A DNA stretch of 7,065 bases, taken from the NCBI RefSeq assembly GCF_039768865.1, contig NZ_JBDMZQ010000046.1; one strand, written 5' to 3'. Positions within the stretch are counted from its first letter, which is position 1; each line of letters opens with the position of its first letter. This document shows positions 6,975-7,065 of this stretch, one piece after another. Both the position numbers and the translations under genes were made by a program. This DNA comes from Wenyingzhuangia sp039768865. GTDB lineage: Bacteria; Bacteroidota; Bacteroidia; Flavobacteriales; Flavobacteriaceae. The notes beneath the pieces were generated by a model that did not search any database, had not been told where the DNA came from, and saw only the letters and a program-made list of their open reading frames with translations.

Positions 6975-6982
6975 CAAAACTA
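6975..6982 (-). promoter_or_regulatory. Alternative upstream -7 element for the dehydrogenase gene
   Basis: On the minus strand this reads TAGTTTTG, a second exact TAnnTTTG match, with a TTTTC about 16 nt upstream as a poor -33 candidate. It would give a leader of roughly 80 nt carrying the 6907-6924 palindrome. It overlaps the edge of a 10-bp palindrome CTATCGATAG (6980-6989). It competes with the proximal box at 6895-6902; sequence alone does not decide between them. Confidence 0.25.
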
Positions 6983-7065
6983 TCGATAGGTTGACCTTGA
7001 AAATTATACCCAAATCACAACATCTTTTTATACAAAAGGAAACATAAAACAAGGCTAGTTATAAA

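Noticed and set aside
6980..6989. Ten-base palindrome CTATCGATAG as an operator
   Set aside because: It is short, has no spacer, contains a common restriction-site-like core, and such palindromes are frequent by chance. It is noted only because it touches the alternative -7 box.
6890..7065. Possible small gene or RNA in the right-hand flank
   Set aside because: The stretch is AT-rich with scattered stops and no convincing start, stem-loop with T-run, or tRNA-like fold. It is best read as an upstream control region.
1..7065. CRISPR array, transposon, prophage or defence island
   Set aside because: No spaced direct repeats, transposase motifs, terminal inverted repeats, att-like duplications or defence domains were seen. 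All three full genes are ordinary chromosomal housekeeping types.

Overview
The window looks like a piece of a Bacteroidota chromosome, most likely from a flavobacterium. Three things suggest this. The DNA is AT-rich. None of the three complete genes has a Shine-Dalgarno sequence before its start. AT-rich elements resembling the Bacteroidota -7 box (TAnnTTTG) lie just upstream of the starts. Protein style fits too, but no database search was possible, so the taxonomy is an inference.

Layout from left to right. Positions 1-98 hold the last 31 codons of an unidentified plus-strand gene. A long perfect hairpin (123-163) lies between it and the convergent minus-strand gene lon (164-2614), which encodes an apparently complete ATP-dependent Lon protease. 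A 188-bp divergent intergenic region (2615-2802) follows, with a candidate promoter for each side and two inverted repeats. A plus-strand NifS/IscS-type cysteine desulfurase gene (2803-3945) comes next. It converges, across only 40 bp, on a large minus-strand gene (3986-6889) for a 967-residue protein that joins an FAD-linked D-2-hydroxyacid dehydrogenase to iron-sulfur and CCG domains (YdiJ-like). The last 176 bp (6890-7065) are that gene's upstream region and contain no supported gene.

The genes alternate in strand (plus, minus, plus, minus), so no two of them form an operon here. They look like independent housekeeping functions: protein quality control, sulfur mobilisation for Fe-S clusters or tRNA thiolation, and oxidation of a D-2-hydroxyacid. 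The only functional link is a loose one: the dehydrogenase needs Fe-S clusters and the desulfurase can supply sulfur for them.

I see no mobile element, CRISPR array, tRNA, rRNA, phage gene or defence system, and no convincing new multi-gene system. The most interesting signals are regulatory. Two unrelated genes each have a TAnnTTTG box exactly 5 nt before the ATG, which suggests leaderless or nearly leaderless mRNAs. A perfect GTGTCA-N3-TGACAC inverted repeat sits 9 bp upstream of the lon start. A perfect AATGAAA-N4-TTTCATT repeat lies just upstream of the dehydrogenase promoter candidate. An 18-bp perfect-stem hairpin abuts the lon stop codon.
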